This document shows positions 1 through 7,573 of a stretch of DNA of 23,656 nt, one piece after another. The stretch lies in NCBI GenBank assembly GCA_021604825.1, contig BQJS01000058.1, positions 1 through 23,656 on the forward strand, given 5' to 3'. The DNA is from Phycisphaerae bacterium (GTDB lineage Bacteria; Planctomycetota; Phycisphaerae; UBA1845). The position numbers and the translations under genes are program-made. The stretch's first letter is position 1. Every line of letters begins with the position of its first letter. The notes below the pieces were generated by a model, which saw only the letters and a list, made by a program, of their open reading frames with translations, did not search any database and was not told the origin of the DNA.

Positions 1-15
1 CAAATTTCGCAATTC

Positions 16-80
16 GTAGGGTGGGCCGTGCCCACCGCCGTTCGCATGTTTAACAGATTGGTGGGCACGGCCCACCCTAC
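16..80. repeat. REP-like inverted repeat with 21-bp perfect arms
   Basis: The arms at 16-36 and 60-80 are exact reverse complements and are separated by 23 bases. Each arm also contains its own small palindrome (GGTGGGC, 3-base loop, GCCCACC), so each arm could fold alone or the two could pair into one long cruciform. It lies 15 bp past the selD stop codon. From general knowledge, GTGGGC/GCCCAC palindromes of this type recur as dispersed intergenic REP-like repeats in planctomycetes and cyanobacteria; this is inferred here because only one copy is visible. It could also act as a 3' hairpin for selD mRNA, although no T-run follows it. Confidence 0.8.
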
Positions 81-95
81 TTTTGCAAACCAGCT

Positions 96-1142
96 CTACT
101 TCAGGACGATGGTTTGATCACTGGCTGGATTGACTTCGCCGATGATGGCGGCGGTTGGGGTGTTCTTTTGGTTTAGTGCGTCGATTAGCGCGTCGGCTTT
201 TTCAGCTGCGACGGCGATGAGCAGTCCGCCTGACGTTTGCGCATCGGCTAGTACATTGACCAGCGTTTGGTCGATTCCGTCGGCTGACAACCGATTCGAC
301 AGATATTCAAGCGATGCCTTGTGCGCTCTGGTCACGATGCCTTGGGCTGCGAATTCGAGCGTGTCTTGAAGTAGCGGAACATCGTTGGCGCGCAGCATAA
401 TCGACACGCCGGAACCGTTGGCCATCTCGAAGGCGTGCCCCAGTAAGCCGAACCCGGTGACATCGGTCGCCGCGTGAACTCCGACTTCGACCATCGCCTC
501 GCACGCCCCGCGATTCAGGCAGGTCATCGCTGCGATGGCTTCGGCCAAGTTTTCCTGCGGAATTTTGTCGCTCTTTGCAGCGCTGGTCAGCACGCCGCTT
601 CCGATCGGTTTGGTCAGCACGAGCATGTCGCCCGGCTTGGCCGTGTTATTGCAGATGATGCGGTCGGGATGAACCGTCCCGGTGACCGCCAACCCGTACT
701 TGATCTCCGCATCGCGAACGCTGTGCCCGCCCAGAAGTGCTGCACCGGCTTCGGCGACCTTGTCTGCCCCGCCCCGAAGGATTTCGCAGAGGATGTCGGA
801 AGGCAGGTCTTTGTCGGGATACCCAACGATGTTCAGCGCCGAAATTGGCGTCGCCCCCATCGCATACACGTCGGAGAGGCTGTTGGCGGCTGCGATTTGC
901 CCGAATGTGAACGGATCGTCCACCAGCGGCGGGAAAAAATCGACCGTCTGAACGAGCGCAGTCTCCCCGTCGAGTTGGTAGACGCCGGCATCCTCAAAGG
1001 GATCCAGCCCAGCCAACACCTTGGAATGGGACTGCTTGGGCAAACTTCGCACAACCTGTGCGGTGAGCTCCACGGGGAGCTTACCGGCTCAACCGGCGCA
1101 GTTGGCGTAGCTGGTCAATCTGATTTTCTTTGATTCTGTCAT
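96..1142 (-). CDS. selD: Selenophosphate synthase SelD, itself a selenoprotein (in-frame UGA)
   Basis: SelD makes selenophosphate from selenide and ATP, the selenium donor for Sec-tRNA and selenouridine. A plain ORF call would start at GTG 1073, but the frame extends upstream through one TGA (1089-1091) to ATG 1142. This adds the conserved N-terminus, including RLTSYANCAG, then Sec18, then AGKLP. Sec18 aligns with catalytic Cys17 of E. coli SelD and Lys21 with its Lys20. The full product is 348 residues, close to the usual length of about 347. Other family motifs are TVDFF, LSDVYAMGA, GGHS, GLAVTG and DVTGFGLLGH. There is no clear Shine-Dalgarno before ATG 1142. It is divergent from the ExeA-like gene. 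A nonsense mutation is unlikely because the TGA falls exactly on the catalytic position and the rest of the gene is intact. Confidence 0.95.
1062..1085 (-). promoter_or_regulatory. Bacterial SECIS-like hairpin in selD mRNA
   Basis: In the mRNA this hairpin begins three bases after the UGA at 1089-1091. A ten-position stem (GGTAAGCTCC with GGAGCTCACC, one A.C mismatch) closes the 4-base loop CCGU. The loop contains a GU pair of bases, as SelB-recognised bacterial SECIS loops usually do. The loop begins about 13-14 bases after the UGA, slightly closer than in E. coli fdhF. The structure is seen in the sequence; SelB binding is inferred. Confidence 0.75.
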
Positions 1143-1311
1143 GATGGGAGAAGCTTAGCGGGATGCGGTCGGCGTGCAAATTCAGGGCTGCGATAACCTC
1201 CCGGGCGGCTGTTTGGTTTGATTGAACACGCGGGGAGTCGTCAAGTCGCATGGATCGGTCTGCCGAAATCAAAAGGAGACGAATTGGACCGATAACTGGG
1301 AGCCTGACACG

Positions 1312-2124
1312 ATGTATCTCGAACATTTCAAGCTTCGTGAGATGCCATTCAATCTGACGCCGGGAACGCGATTCCTGCACTTTACCGACGACCATCGCCA
1401 GGCGCTGGAACATCTGCTGTTTGGCATTCGACAGCGTAAGGGATTCATTGTCCTGACCGGTGAGGTGGGCGCGGGCAAGACGACGTTGTGCCGGGCGCTG
1501 CTTCACGAACTCGGGCCAAAATGCAAGACGGCGCTGATCCTTAACCCGAGGCTCACCGAAATCCAATTGCTACGACTCATCATGATGGAGCTGGGTCACG
1601 CCGAGCCCAAGGGTGACAAACTGGCCCTTCGCGAGCAACTCAACGCATACCTGCTCGAACAGGCGAATGCCGGCAACGACGTGGTGCTCATCATCGACGA
1701 AGCCCAGTGCCTGTCGCGCGACATGCTTGAAAACATCCGCTTGCTTTCCAACTTGGAAACCGAAAGTCGCAAGCTCGTGCAGATCGTACTCATCGGTCAG
1801 CCGGAATTTCGCGAGATGCTTAACGACCATCGCCTGCGGCAATTGAAACAGCGCATCAGCGTGGCGTACCACCTCAAGAAAATGTCACTGAATGACACCA
1901 GTGCGTACATACGCCATCGGCTCAAAATCGCCGGCGCCAATGGGACACCTTCATTCGACGGCCAGTCGATCCAATTGATTCAGAAATTCTCCGACGGAAT
2001 CCCGCGCCAGGTCAACACGGCCTGCGACATGGCCCTTCTCGCCGCATACAGCCGCGAGCAGCCGAACGTCTCCATCGAATCGACCCAAGACGCGATCGGA
2101 GAGTTGGAGGGAATCTGTCAATGA
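1312..2124 (+). CDS. ExeA/GspA-type AAA ATPase
   Basis: This 270-residue protein belongs to the ExeA family, cytoplasmic-face ATPases that work with a GspB partner to assemble the secretin ring of type II secretion systems. The N-terminus MYLEHFKLREMPFNLTP is typical of the family. Walker A (GEVGAGKTT) is near residues 50-58, Walker B (VVLIIDE) near 124-130, and a QLKQRI arginine segment follows. ATG 1312 was chosen over upstream in-frame codons because the family N-terminus begins there and GGGAG lies nine bases before it. The C-terminal peptidoglycan-binding domain seen in long ExeA versions is absent, as in many short homologues. Its stop overlaps the start of the next gene by 4 bp, so the two are translationally coupled. 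Confidence 0.85.
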   Translation: MYLEHFKLREMPFNLTPGTRFLHFTDDHRQALEHLLFGIRQRKGFIVLTGEVGAGKTTLCRALLHELGPKCKTALILNPRLTEIQLLRLIMMELGHAEPKGDKLALREQLNAYLLEQANAGNDVVLIIDEAQCLSRDMLENIRLLSNLETESRKLVQIVLIGQPEFREMLNDHRLRQLKQRISVAYHLKKMSLNDTSAYIRHRLKIAGANGTPSFDGQSIQLIQKFSDGIPRQVNTACDMALLAAYSREQPNVSIESTQDAIGELEGICQ

Positions 2125-3113
2125 GCGTCATTGGTGATGCCCTTGGTCGAGCAGAACGCGACCACCGAACCGATCCAATCCGTGACGCGGCTACGCCATC
2201 GCGAAGCGTAACGGTGCCACCATCAGAGGCTGCAGAAACGCAGCTGAAAGGGATCGCCCGTCCGCAACAGTCGATGATCGACGGCGGTCGGTGGTTTTCC
2301 TCAATCTTGATGACGCTGTTCGTCGCCGTCATCGGGTTCGCAGGGTACATCACCATTTATCCGGAATGGGTGGATTCACTCTGGAAGTTCCCCAGCACAG
2401 CGACGCAGGTGGCGACCACAAATTCGAACGAAGCCACCACGCCACACGAAACCCCGATGGCACCACCAATCGAGCGCATTACCCCCGCGATGTCTCTGGC
2501 GGCAACAGCACCGGCATGCCCAACCATTGCCCTTCAAACGCCTGAGCAGTTGATCGCGTCCATTGAGGTACCCAAGCCGTTGCAACCGGCGTTGCCCGTC
2601 GCGAGCCCCGATGCGTCAGCCGAAGTACAACCGTCGGCCGTAACGAAACCAAAAATCGAACCAAAGCCACACACCCAACCGGCGCCCAAGGTCGAATCTG
2701 CAGCCAAGGCAAATCCAGTCGTCGAGAATCTTGCCAAGCCAACACCCAGGAAAGCGAAGCAGCCTAAGACAAAACAGCCCAAAGCAAAGCAGCGTCAAGG
2801 CCGCCGTATACCACGCAAGCAAGCCCGACCGACGCCAACGCGATCAATCACCAAAATCCCCGTCCGAACCACTGATTTGAAAAGTCGATTCAGCGTCGAT
2901 GGCGTGATGCTGGGTGGGGAACGAAAGACGGCTGTCATCAATGGCGAGATTGTCGGCGTCGATGATGAAGTCGACGGTGCGATCGTTCGAGCAATCACGG
3001 GAAGTGGTGTCGCGATCGAAGTCGATGGTCGAATTCGACGCGTTCCAGTCAGTGCAGAACAATCGCCCGAGAATCAAAATGAGTCAGGCGGCGGAGTTGA
3101 GTTCAACGACTAG
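2121..3113 (+). CDS. GspB/ExeB-like single-pass membrane protein
   Basis: This 330-residue protein has a short cytoplasmic N-terminus, one membrane helix at about residues 59-80, a long linker rich in Pro, Lys, Ala and Thr (about 100-250), and a small C-terminal domain at about 255-309. The pattern VDGVML, AVINGEIV, VDGAIVRAI, VAIEVDGRIRRVPV resembles the beta-rich T2SSB domain of GspB/ExeB. The membrane topology and coupling to the ExeA-like ATPase (ATGA overlap) support a GspA-GspB pair that positions a type II secretin or handles peptidoglycan. Assignment rests on architecture and the C-terminal pattern; the linker carries no signal. An acidic tail ends the protein. No convincing terminator was seen in the 59 bp before the convergent gene. 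Confidence 0.65.
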   Translation: MSVIGDALGRAERDHRTDPIRDAATPSRSVTVPPSEAAETQLKGIARPQQSMIDGGRWFSSILMTLFVAVIGFAGYITIYPEWVDSLWKFPSTATQVATTNSNEATTPHETPMAPPIERITPAMSLAATAPACPTIALQTPEQLIASIEVPKPLQPALPVASPDASAEVQPSAVTKPKIEPKPHTQPAPKVESAAKANPVVENLAKPTPRKAKQPKTKQPKAKQRQGRRIPRKQARPTPTRSITKIPVRTTDLKSRFSVDGVMLGGERKTAVINGEIVGVDDEVDGAIVRAITGSGVAIEVDGRIRRVPVSAEQSPENQNESGGGVEFND

Positions 3114-3172
3114 TTGAGCTTGACGACGAAGAGATGCGCTGCTCGATTGGCGATCGCGATGATTCAATCCAC

Positions 3173-3325
3173 CTAGAATCCACGCCCAAACAACAGCGTC
3201 AAACCGACGGATTGCAGCAGACTGCCAATGACCGGCCCGAACGTGACAGCACACCCGCCGAGCTGGCAGAGGGACCCACCGCTCAAGACGAGCATCACCC
3301 ATCTCATTTTTCGATTTGAAGTCAT
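3173..3325 (-). CDS. Small lipoprotein-like exported protein A (50 aa)
   Basis: A 50-residue product with a basic start (TSNRKMRWV), a hydrophobic stretch and a lipobox-like LGGC ending at Cys25. It then has AVTFGPVIGSLLQSVG and a final LLFGRGF. ATG 3325 was chosen because the leader peptide begins there; the longer open frame upstream runs antisense through the next gene. It is the third of three same-strand small genes that share a plan: basic N-terminus, hydrophobic segment, Cys, then LFG 20-25 residues later. The family is not recognised. Its short length makes it uncertain, but the signal-like structure and neighbours favour a real gene. Confidence 0.5.
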   Translation of the reverse strand: MTSNRKMRWVMLVLSGGSLCQLGGCAVTFGPVIGSLLQSVGLTLLFGRGF

Positions 3326-3380
3326 GTCCGCCCCATCGATCCAGCAGCCACTTGGCACGCCGCAGATGTAAACGAGCGAC

Positions 3381-3728
3381 TTACGGACGCGGGCCGGGCG
3401 TTGTTGGGAAGATTTCCTGCGTCGCGCAGTTACCCACCTGACCGCCGCCACCACCGATTCCACCGCCACCACCGGTGGTTCCGCCGCCACCGTCGTTGTC
3501 GATACCGAAGAACGGAATCGTGCATGACGGATCAAGGCTGTAGTCCGGTATGTCGCCAAACAAAGCGTCGACGTCACGGGCATTGCAGAATGCGAATACG
3601 GTTCCGCACGGATTGAATACTCGCGCCAACGTGCTGCATGACGGAATCTGAAATGCCGTCCCAGTCAGGAGCAATGACATTGCTGTCCAAGTGCCTGTCC
3701 TGCGAACTCGTGAATCTGCTTTGCTCAT
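3381..3728 (-). CDS. Small exported Cys- and Gly-rich protein B (115 aa)
   Basis: A 115-residue product with a basic N-terminus, a hydrophobic segment (TAMSLLLTGTAF) and Cys31, so it is probably exported or a lipoprotein. A Cys-containing core follows (FNPCGTVFAFCNAR, then DALFGD, then DPSC). The tail is glycine-rich with runs of five glycines, and another Cys (GNCATQE) lies near the end. ATG 3728 was chosen because GGAG lies nine bases before it and the signal-like segment starts there, although the frame stays open to 3806. The core resembles that of the neighbouring small genes. No known family is recognised. Confidence 0.6.
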   Translation of the reverse strand: MSKADSRVRRTGTWTAMSLLLTGTAFQIPSCSTLARVFNPCGTVFAFCNARDVDALFGDIPDYSLDPSCTIPFFGIDNDGGGGTTGGGGGIGGGGGQVGNCATQEIFPTTPGPRP

Positions 3729-3837
3729 CTGACTGTTCTCCATTGCTTGCCGACTGCCAACATGGCGTTCCGAAGGATACGGCAATCGGCTAATTGTATT
3801 GGTCATTCATGCTAATGAATAATTGGCCACTCAATGA

Positions 3838-4113
3838 CTACTGCGCGTTCGGGTCCGGGCAATCGACAAAGAGATTTGTCGAGGTGCCGTCCAGTGCATC
3901 GGACAACGGATCGGGGCAAGGATCAACGACGCCGCCAAACAATCCGTTCTGGCAATCGAACACGAAGCAGAAATCGATCGTGCGCAAGAGTTCTTCCGAA
4001 CCAAACGCGATACACGCCGACTGCCTCAAAGCGCCCATCGTCCCAGCCGCCGCAAGACACAATACCCACGCCGTCTTCGTACGTGATGATTTCCGAGTGC
4101 GATTCTTACGCAT
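3838..4113 (-). CDS. Small exported Cys-containing protein C (91 aa)
   Basis: A 91-residue product with a very basic N-terminus (RKNRTRKSSRTK), a hydrophobic signal segment (AWVLCLAAAGTMGAL) and then Cys34. The core reads FCFVFDCQNGLFGG, followed by DPCPDP, and a second DCPDP lies near the C-terminus. GGAG sits six to seven bases before ATG 4113. It is the first gene of the three-gene set and lies downstream of a good promoter. The FC-F-C-LFG core resembles that of protein B, which suggests duplication. The function is unknown; paired Cys residues and an Asp/Pro-rich tail fit an extracellular or periplasmic protein. Confidence 0.6.
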   Translation of the reverse strand: MRKNRTRKSSRTKTAWVLCLAAAGTMGALRQSACIAFGSEELLRTIDFCFVFDCQNGLFGGVVDPCPDPLSDALDGTSTNLFVDCPDPNAQ

Positions 4114-4154
4114 GGGTTACTCCGTTTTTTGATGGCGATATTGCAGCGACGAAA

Positions 4155-4184
4155 ATCAGCAAACCGCAGAAACCACGGGCTGAT
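4155..4184 (-). other. Leader hairpin upstream of small-protein gene C
   Basis: ATCAGC at 4155-4160 pairs with GCTGAT at 4179-4184, with a further CCG/CGG pairing inside. It falls within the roughly 100-nt leader between the predicted promoter and ATG 4113. A role in mRNA stability or regulation is only inferred. Confidence 0.4.
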
Positions 4185-4217
4185 CTAATTCCAATGCGCC
4201 GCTTAGCTTACCTGAGA

Positions 4218-4246
4218 AGTATAGGTCGTCGTCCGACCCCTCGCAA
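4218..4246 (-). promoter_or_regulatory. Sigma70-type promoter for the small exported gene set
   Basis: On the minus strand TTGCGA (4246-4241) is followed after exactly 17 bases by TATACT (4223-4218). The -10 matches consensus in five of six bases. Transcription would start near 4211, leaving a leader of about 100 nt before ATG 4113. The 4114-4337 gap holds no gene. Confidence 0.55.
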
Positions 4247-4337
4247 CTACTCGACTTCGTAAGTCACACCGCCATTATCGGTTGGACGGCGTGTCTGGCA
4301 ACGGTTTTTCAATCGGCAAAACAGGGCAATTCCCAGC

Positions 4338-5396
4338 TTATTTGAAGATGTTTGCGACCGTTTCCCGGGAGACGGGCTTGATCATCCCGCGTTCGGTGAT
4401 CAGTGCCGTCACCAGCCGAGCCGGTGTCACGTCAAACGCTGGGCAGTGACACTTAACATTATCCGGTGCCGTTTGCCTTCCAAACCCGTGACGTACCTCT
4501 TCGTCCCCCCGCATCTCGATTGGGATGTCCGCACCACTCGCCGTGTTTTGATCGAAGGTGGAACTGGGAGCAGCCACATAGAATGGGATGTCGTGGGCGT
4601 TGGCGAGAACAGCCAATCCATACGTACCGATCTTGTTGGCCACGTCGCCGTTGGCTGCGATGCGATCGGCCCCGGTGATGACCAAATCGATTAATCCTTG
4701 CTGCATGGCTCTGGCGGCCATGTTGTCGCACAGGACAGTGACGTCGATCCCCGCGCGATCCAACTCCCATGCGGTCAGTCGCGAACCTTGCAGTAGCGGC
4801 CGAGTCTCGTCGGCATAAACGCGGAGCTTTCGACCGTTGGCGTGGGCGACGTAGATCGGTGCGAGGGCGGTGCCAAACTCAGCCGTCGCAAGTCCACCGG
4901 CATTGCAATGCGTCAGGACGCCAGCCCCCTCAGCGATGAGTGGCGCACCGGATTCGCCGATCTTGTGACACATCGCGGCATCTTCGTCGCGGATCGCCTT
5001 CGCTTCGGCAAGCAAGCGTTCCTTCAATCCGTCGGCGTCGAGATCAGTAGACGCTTGCGCAACGCTATTCATCCGCTCGATTGCCCAAAACAAATTGACT
5101 GCCGTCGGGCGCGACGACGCCAGATACTCAGACGCTTTGGCCAGTTCATCATTGACCGCCGTTCGGTCTCCTTTGGTGTCGCGAATCGCCAGCACCAAAC
5201 CCATGGCGGCTGCAATGCCAATCGCCGGCGCACCGCGCACGCTCAGCCGCTTGATGGCATGCCAAACGGTTTCGACATCCCGACACTCAAGCATCTCGAA
5301 TTTCTCGGGCAGGAGCGTCTGGTCGATCATCTCGACGTAACCGTCAAGCCCGCCGCACCAGCGCAGCGTTTGCAGGGATGTTGCGTTCTCTATCAT
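4338..5396 (-). CDS. mtnA: S-methyl-5-thioribose-1-phosphate isomerase MtnA
   Basis: MtnA converts methylthioribose-1-phosphate to methylthioribulose-1-phosphate in methionine salvage. The 352-residue product has the family motifs RGAPAIG (about 54-60), THCNAGGLATAEFGTAL with catalytic Cys164, ADETRPLLQGSRLTAWEL, GADRIAANGDVANKIGTYG with catalytic Asp244, and PFYVAAPSSTFD. ATG 5396 was chosen because homology begins at the WCGGLDGYVEMIDQTLLPE region just after it and GAGG lies five bases upstream; the longer open frame to 5570 looks non-coding and contains the upstream terminator. No other methionine-salvage genes are in the window, so it appears isolated. Confidence 0.95.
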   Translation of the reverse strand: MIENATSLQTLRWCGGLDGYVEMIDQTLLPEKFEMLECRDVETVWHAIKRLSVRGAPAIGIAAAMGLVLAIRDTKGDRTAVNDELAKASEYLASSRPTAVNLFWAIERMNSVAQASTDLDADGLKERLLAEAKAIRDEDAAMCHKIGESGAPLIAEGAGVLTHCNAGGLATAEFGTALAPIYVAHANGRKLRVYADETRPLLQGSRLTAWELDRAGIDVTVLCDNMAARAMQQGLIDLVITGADRIAANGDVANKIGTYGLAVLANAHDIPFYVAAPSSTFDQNTASGADIPIEMRGDEEVRHGFGRQTAPDNVKCHCPAFDVTPARLVTALITERGMIKPVSRETVANIFK

Positions 5397-5500
5397 CGGG
5401 ACCTCGTTGTATGATGCTGATTGGTTAGCTTGAAGCGGATCGTAATGCAATTCTGCGGTTGGGTCGATCCGATCGCTTTTGACCGACCGCGCAGAAAGAA

Positions 5501-5534
5501 TGCCGGGCGACCACCGTTTGGCAGTCACCCGGCA
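5501..5534 (-). terminator. Rho-independent terminator of the Clp-like gene
   Basis: TGCCGGGCGAC (5501-5511) pairs with GTCACCCGGCA (5524-5534) with one C.A mismatch and a 12-base loop. On the minus strand the hairpin is followed by the T-rich TTCTTTCT. It lies 36 bp past the stop of the Clp-like gene, separating it from mtnA. Confidence 0.65.
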
Positions 5535-5570
5535 CGGGCGTACTTGAACTTTCGTTGTTGGCCGCATCAA

Positions 5571-7421
5571 TCACGGCCTCTCAACCATTGGCTTCGGCTG
5601 AGTAAACCCAGCCACATCCCGATGATTCGTGTGAGCGCCTTTGCGTTTCACTGAATTTGCAGGCGAAAGTTTGGGGGCAGCACGCTCGTCATCATTTGAG
5701 ACGACCGCCGCAACGGGCTTGTCGCCGCGAAGGGTGAGTGACACTTGCGATGCTGCCGGTGGAGACTCCTGCACCATCACGCGGGCCAGTGCCGTTGTCA
5801 GCCATCGCTCGACAGCACGCCGAACCGCTCGGGCACCTTGCTCCGGATCAAACGATTTCTCGACGATCCAGTCAATCACTGCGTCATCCACATGCAAGGT
5901 GAGATCACGCTGAATCAGTCCAAAACGCTGTCCGAGTTTTGCGACCTCGGCTTCAACGATCAGCCGGTTGGCCGAACGGTCGAGCGACTTGAACTGAATG
6001 ATCCGATCGAACCGGTTCAGCAATTCAAAACGAAACGATCGCTCCAGCGCACACTTCGCTGCCGTCCCAAAGGCGTCGCCGGATTTGAAACCAAACGGCG
6101 TCGCATTCCCAAGCGCCCCAGCGTTCGAGGTCGCGATGAAAATCAGCGATCGACACGGAACGAACTCACCGTCTCCGTTGATAAACGCCCCTTCGTCGAT
6201 GAGTTGAAGAAACCGATCGTGAACGGCTTTGTTCGCCTTCTCAAACTCATCGAGCAGTACGACCCCGAACGGATGCCCCAGGATGCGCAAGGTCAACATC
6301 CCGCGTCGCGCCGCCGAATCTTCAGCATCCACGCAACCAAACAACCGGTCCGCGTCTCCGCCACCGCTCAGGTCGGCCATGTTGATTCGCACCAAACGAT
6401 CCGACGACGCAAACAAGTGCTTCGCAACGAGGTGGGCAAGATGCGTTTTTCCGACACCACTTCCACCGACGAGCAGAAACACACCCATCGGCCGCCGCAA
6501 GTCGGACAGACCGGCTTTGATGACTCCGATCATCTCGACAATGGCGTCGATCGCTTCTGGCTGCCCGACGATTTCACGCTTGTATTCCTGCCGCAACGCG
6601 TCAAGGTCAAGCGGAATGCGCGGATCGACCAGCCCCCTTGGCGTTCGATGGGTCGCACAAAACCGATCGATCACGTGCGACGAATCGATCGCTATATCTT
6701 TCGGCGCATCGGCGGCTGTGTTCTCAAGAAGGTCGATGGCCTTTCGCGGCATCAAGTCGCGACCCAGAAATCGATGCGTCAACGCGATCGACTCTTGGTA
6801 GGCACTTTCGGCAAACGCTCTGTTGTTGCTCGTTTGTTGATGCTGCGTCCACGATCGCAAGATGCGCTTTGTTCGCTCGCGATCGGGCTCTTCGACTTCA
6901 ACGGTCACAAGCTGACGCTGCAATGACTCTGTGTCTTCAAGGATGTAGCCGATGCCATCCACCGAACCTTCACCGATCAATGTCGCTTTCTCGCACTCGG
7001 CCAGCGACGACAGCGCCGACTCAAGATCGTACCGGTAGACAAGATCGAGATCGCGAATGAAGACGACCGGTGGACGCCACGACTGTTTGATGGCTTCGAC
7101 AAATGCATCGAAGAGTGGCCCCACCGATTCATTCGTCTTCAGCGCCATTTCGCGTCGTTGAATCGAAACCTGAATCACGCGACGTTTGTAGAGTCGCTTG
7201 ATTCGCGGGTCCGATTGCGAGCGTCGAATCAGTTCGTAGACGATCGCGGTTTTACCGACTCCCGAAGGTCCCGTGATGACCGGTGCCCGGCCACACGCGA
7301 TGACCGACGATAACCGGTTGACATCGTCGTCAACTTCAAATGCAGGTTGGAGTCGTTTGCGCTTCAGGTTGGCGGTCAGATCCCGTTCGACCCACAACTC
7401 GATGGTCTTGTTGTTGTTCAT
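5571..7421 (-). CDS. ClpA-like double AAA+ ATPase, no N-domain, degenerate first module
   Basis: A 616-residue protein with two AAA+ modules in ClpA/ClpC order and no Clp N-domain or ClpB middle domain. Module 1 has Walker A GPSGVGKT (51-58), but its Walker B position reads VVFIRDLD (119-126), with Arg-Asp in place of Asp-Glu. Module 2 has an intact Walker A (GGSGVGKT, 319-326), Walker B VVLLDEFEKA (from 387), sensor ATSNAG, arginine finger LLNRFD (Arg470) and sensor-2 QGARAVRR. The usual GYVG pore loop is not recognisable between RLFG and Walker B. An FGF tripeptide near 443-445 sits about where ClpA carries its IGL ClpP-docking loop. The last 50 or so residues look disordered. ATG 7421 (MNNNKTIEL) was preferred to 7496; the SD is weak. 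The exact role is unknown, and it may be a regulatory rather than protein-threading ATPase. Confidence 0.85.
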   Translation of the reverse strand: MNNNKTIELWVERDLTANLKRKRLQPAFEVDDDVNRLSSVIACGRAPVITGPSGVGKTAIVYELIRRSQSDPRIKRLYKRRVIQVSIQRREMALKTNESVGPLFDAFVEAIKQSWRPPVVFIRDLDLVYRYDLESALSSLAECEKATLIGEGSVDGIGYILEDTESLQRQLVTVEVEEPDRERTKRILRSWTQHQQTSNNRAFAESAYQESIALTHRFLGRDLMPRKAIDLLENTAADAPKDIAIDSSHVIDRFCATHRTPRGLVDPRIPLDLDALRQEYKREIVGQPEAIDAIVEMIGVIKAGLSDLRRPMGVFLLVGGSGVGKTHLAHLVAKHLFASSDRLVRINMADLSGGGDADRLFGCVDAEDSAARRGMLTLRILGHPFGVVLLDEFEKANKAVHDRFLQLIDEGAFINGDGEFVPCRSLIFIATSNAGALGNATPFGFKSGDAFGTAAKCALERSFRFELLNRFDRIIQFKSLDRSANRLIVEAEVAKLGQRFGLIQRDLTLHVDDAVIDWIVEKSFDPEQGARAVRRAVERWLTTALARVMVQESPPAASQVSLTLRGDKPVAAVVSNDDERAAPKLSPANSVKRKGAHTNHRDVAGFTQPKPMVERP

Positions 7422-7450
7422 GGTATTATCTCTATCTTTCAGTTGCGGTC

Positions 7451-7512
7451 GCCCGTATCGGGTTTCACACGATGCGCGCACCACTACTATGCTCATCCTG
7501 CCGCTTGGCAGG
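7451..7512 (-). other. Hairpins in the Clp-like gene leader
   Basis: CCTGCC/GGCAGG with loop GCTT (7497-7512) and a small CCCG/CGGG hairpin (7451-7461) lie between the strong terminator at 7533-7573 and ATG 7421. They show that the leader is structured, but no known riboswitch class was recognised. Confidence 0.4.
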
Positions 7513-7532
7513 TATCAGTTAAACGTGTCCAC

Positions 7533-7573
7533 AAAAAAAGCCCGAGGACGCCGTTTCGGACATCCTCGGGCTT
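7533..7573 (-). terminator. Strong rho-independent terminator
   Basis: AAGCCCGAGGA (7538-7548) pairs perfectly with TCCTCGGGCTT (7563-7573), and an inner CCG/CGG stem caps it. On the minus strand it ends in a run of seven T (7539-7533). It closes the transcript predicted from the promoter at 7835-7862 and lies about 110 bp upstream of the Clp-like start, so it could be a true 3' end or an attenuator. Confidence 0.9.

Noticed and set aside
1089..1091. TGA upstream of the selD GTG start read as a normal stop
   Set aside because: The frame upstream encodes the canonical SelD N-terminus and the TGA falls on the catalytic residue with a hairpin after it, so selenocysteine is the better reading.
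474..1133. 219-codon plus-strand open frame opposite selD
   Set aside because: Antisense to a highly conserved enzyme; no family motifs.
5745..6926. 393-codon plus-strand open frame opposite the Clp-like gene
   Set aside because: Antisense to a two-module AAA+ protein whose motifs are clear; the translation is basic and low in recognisable structure.
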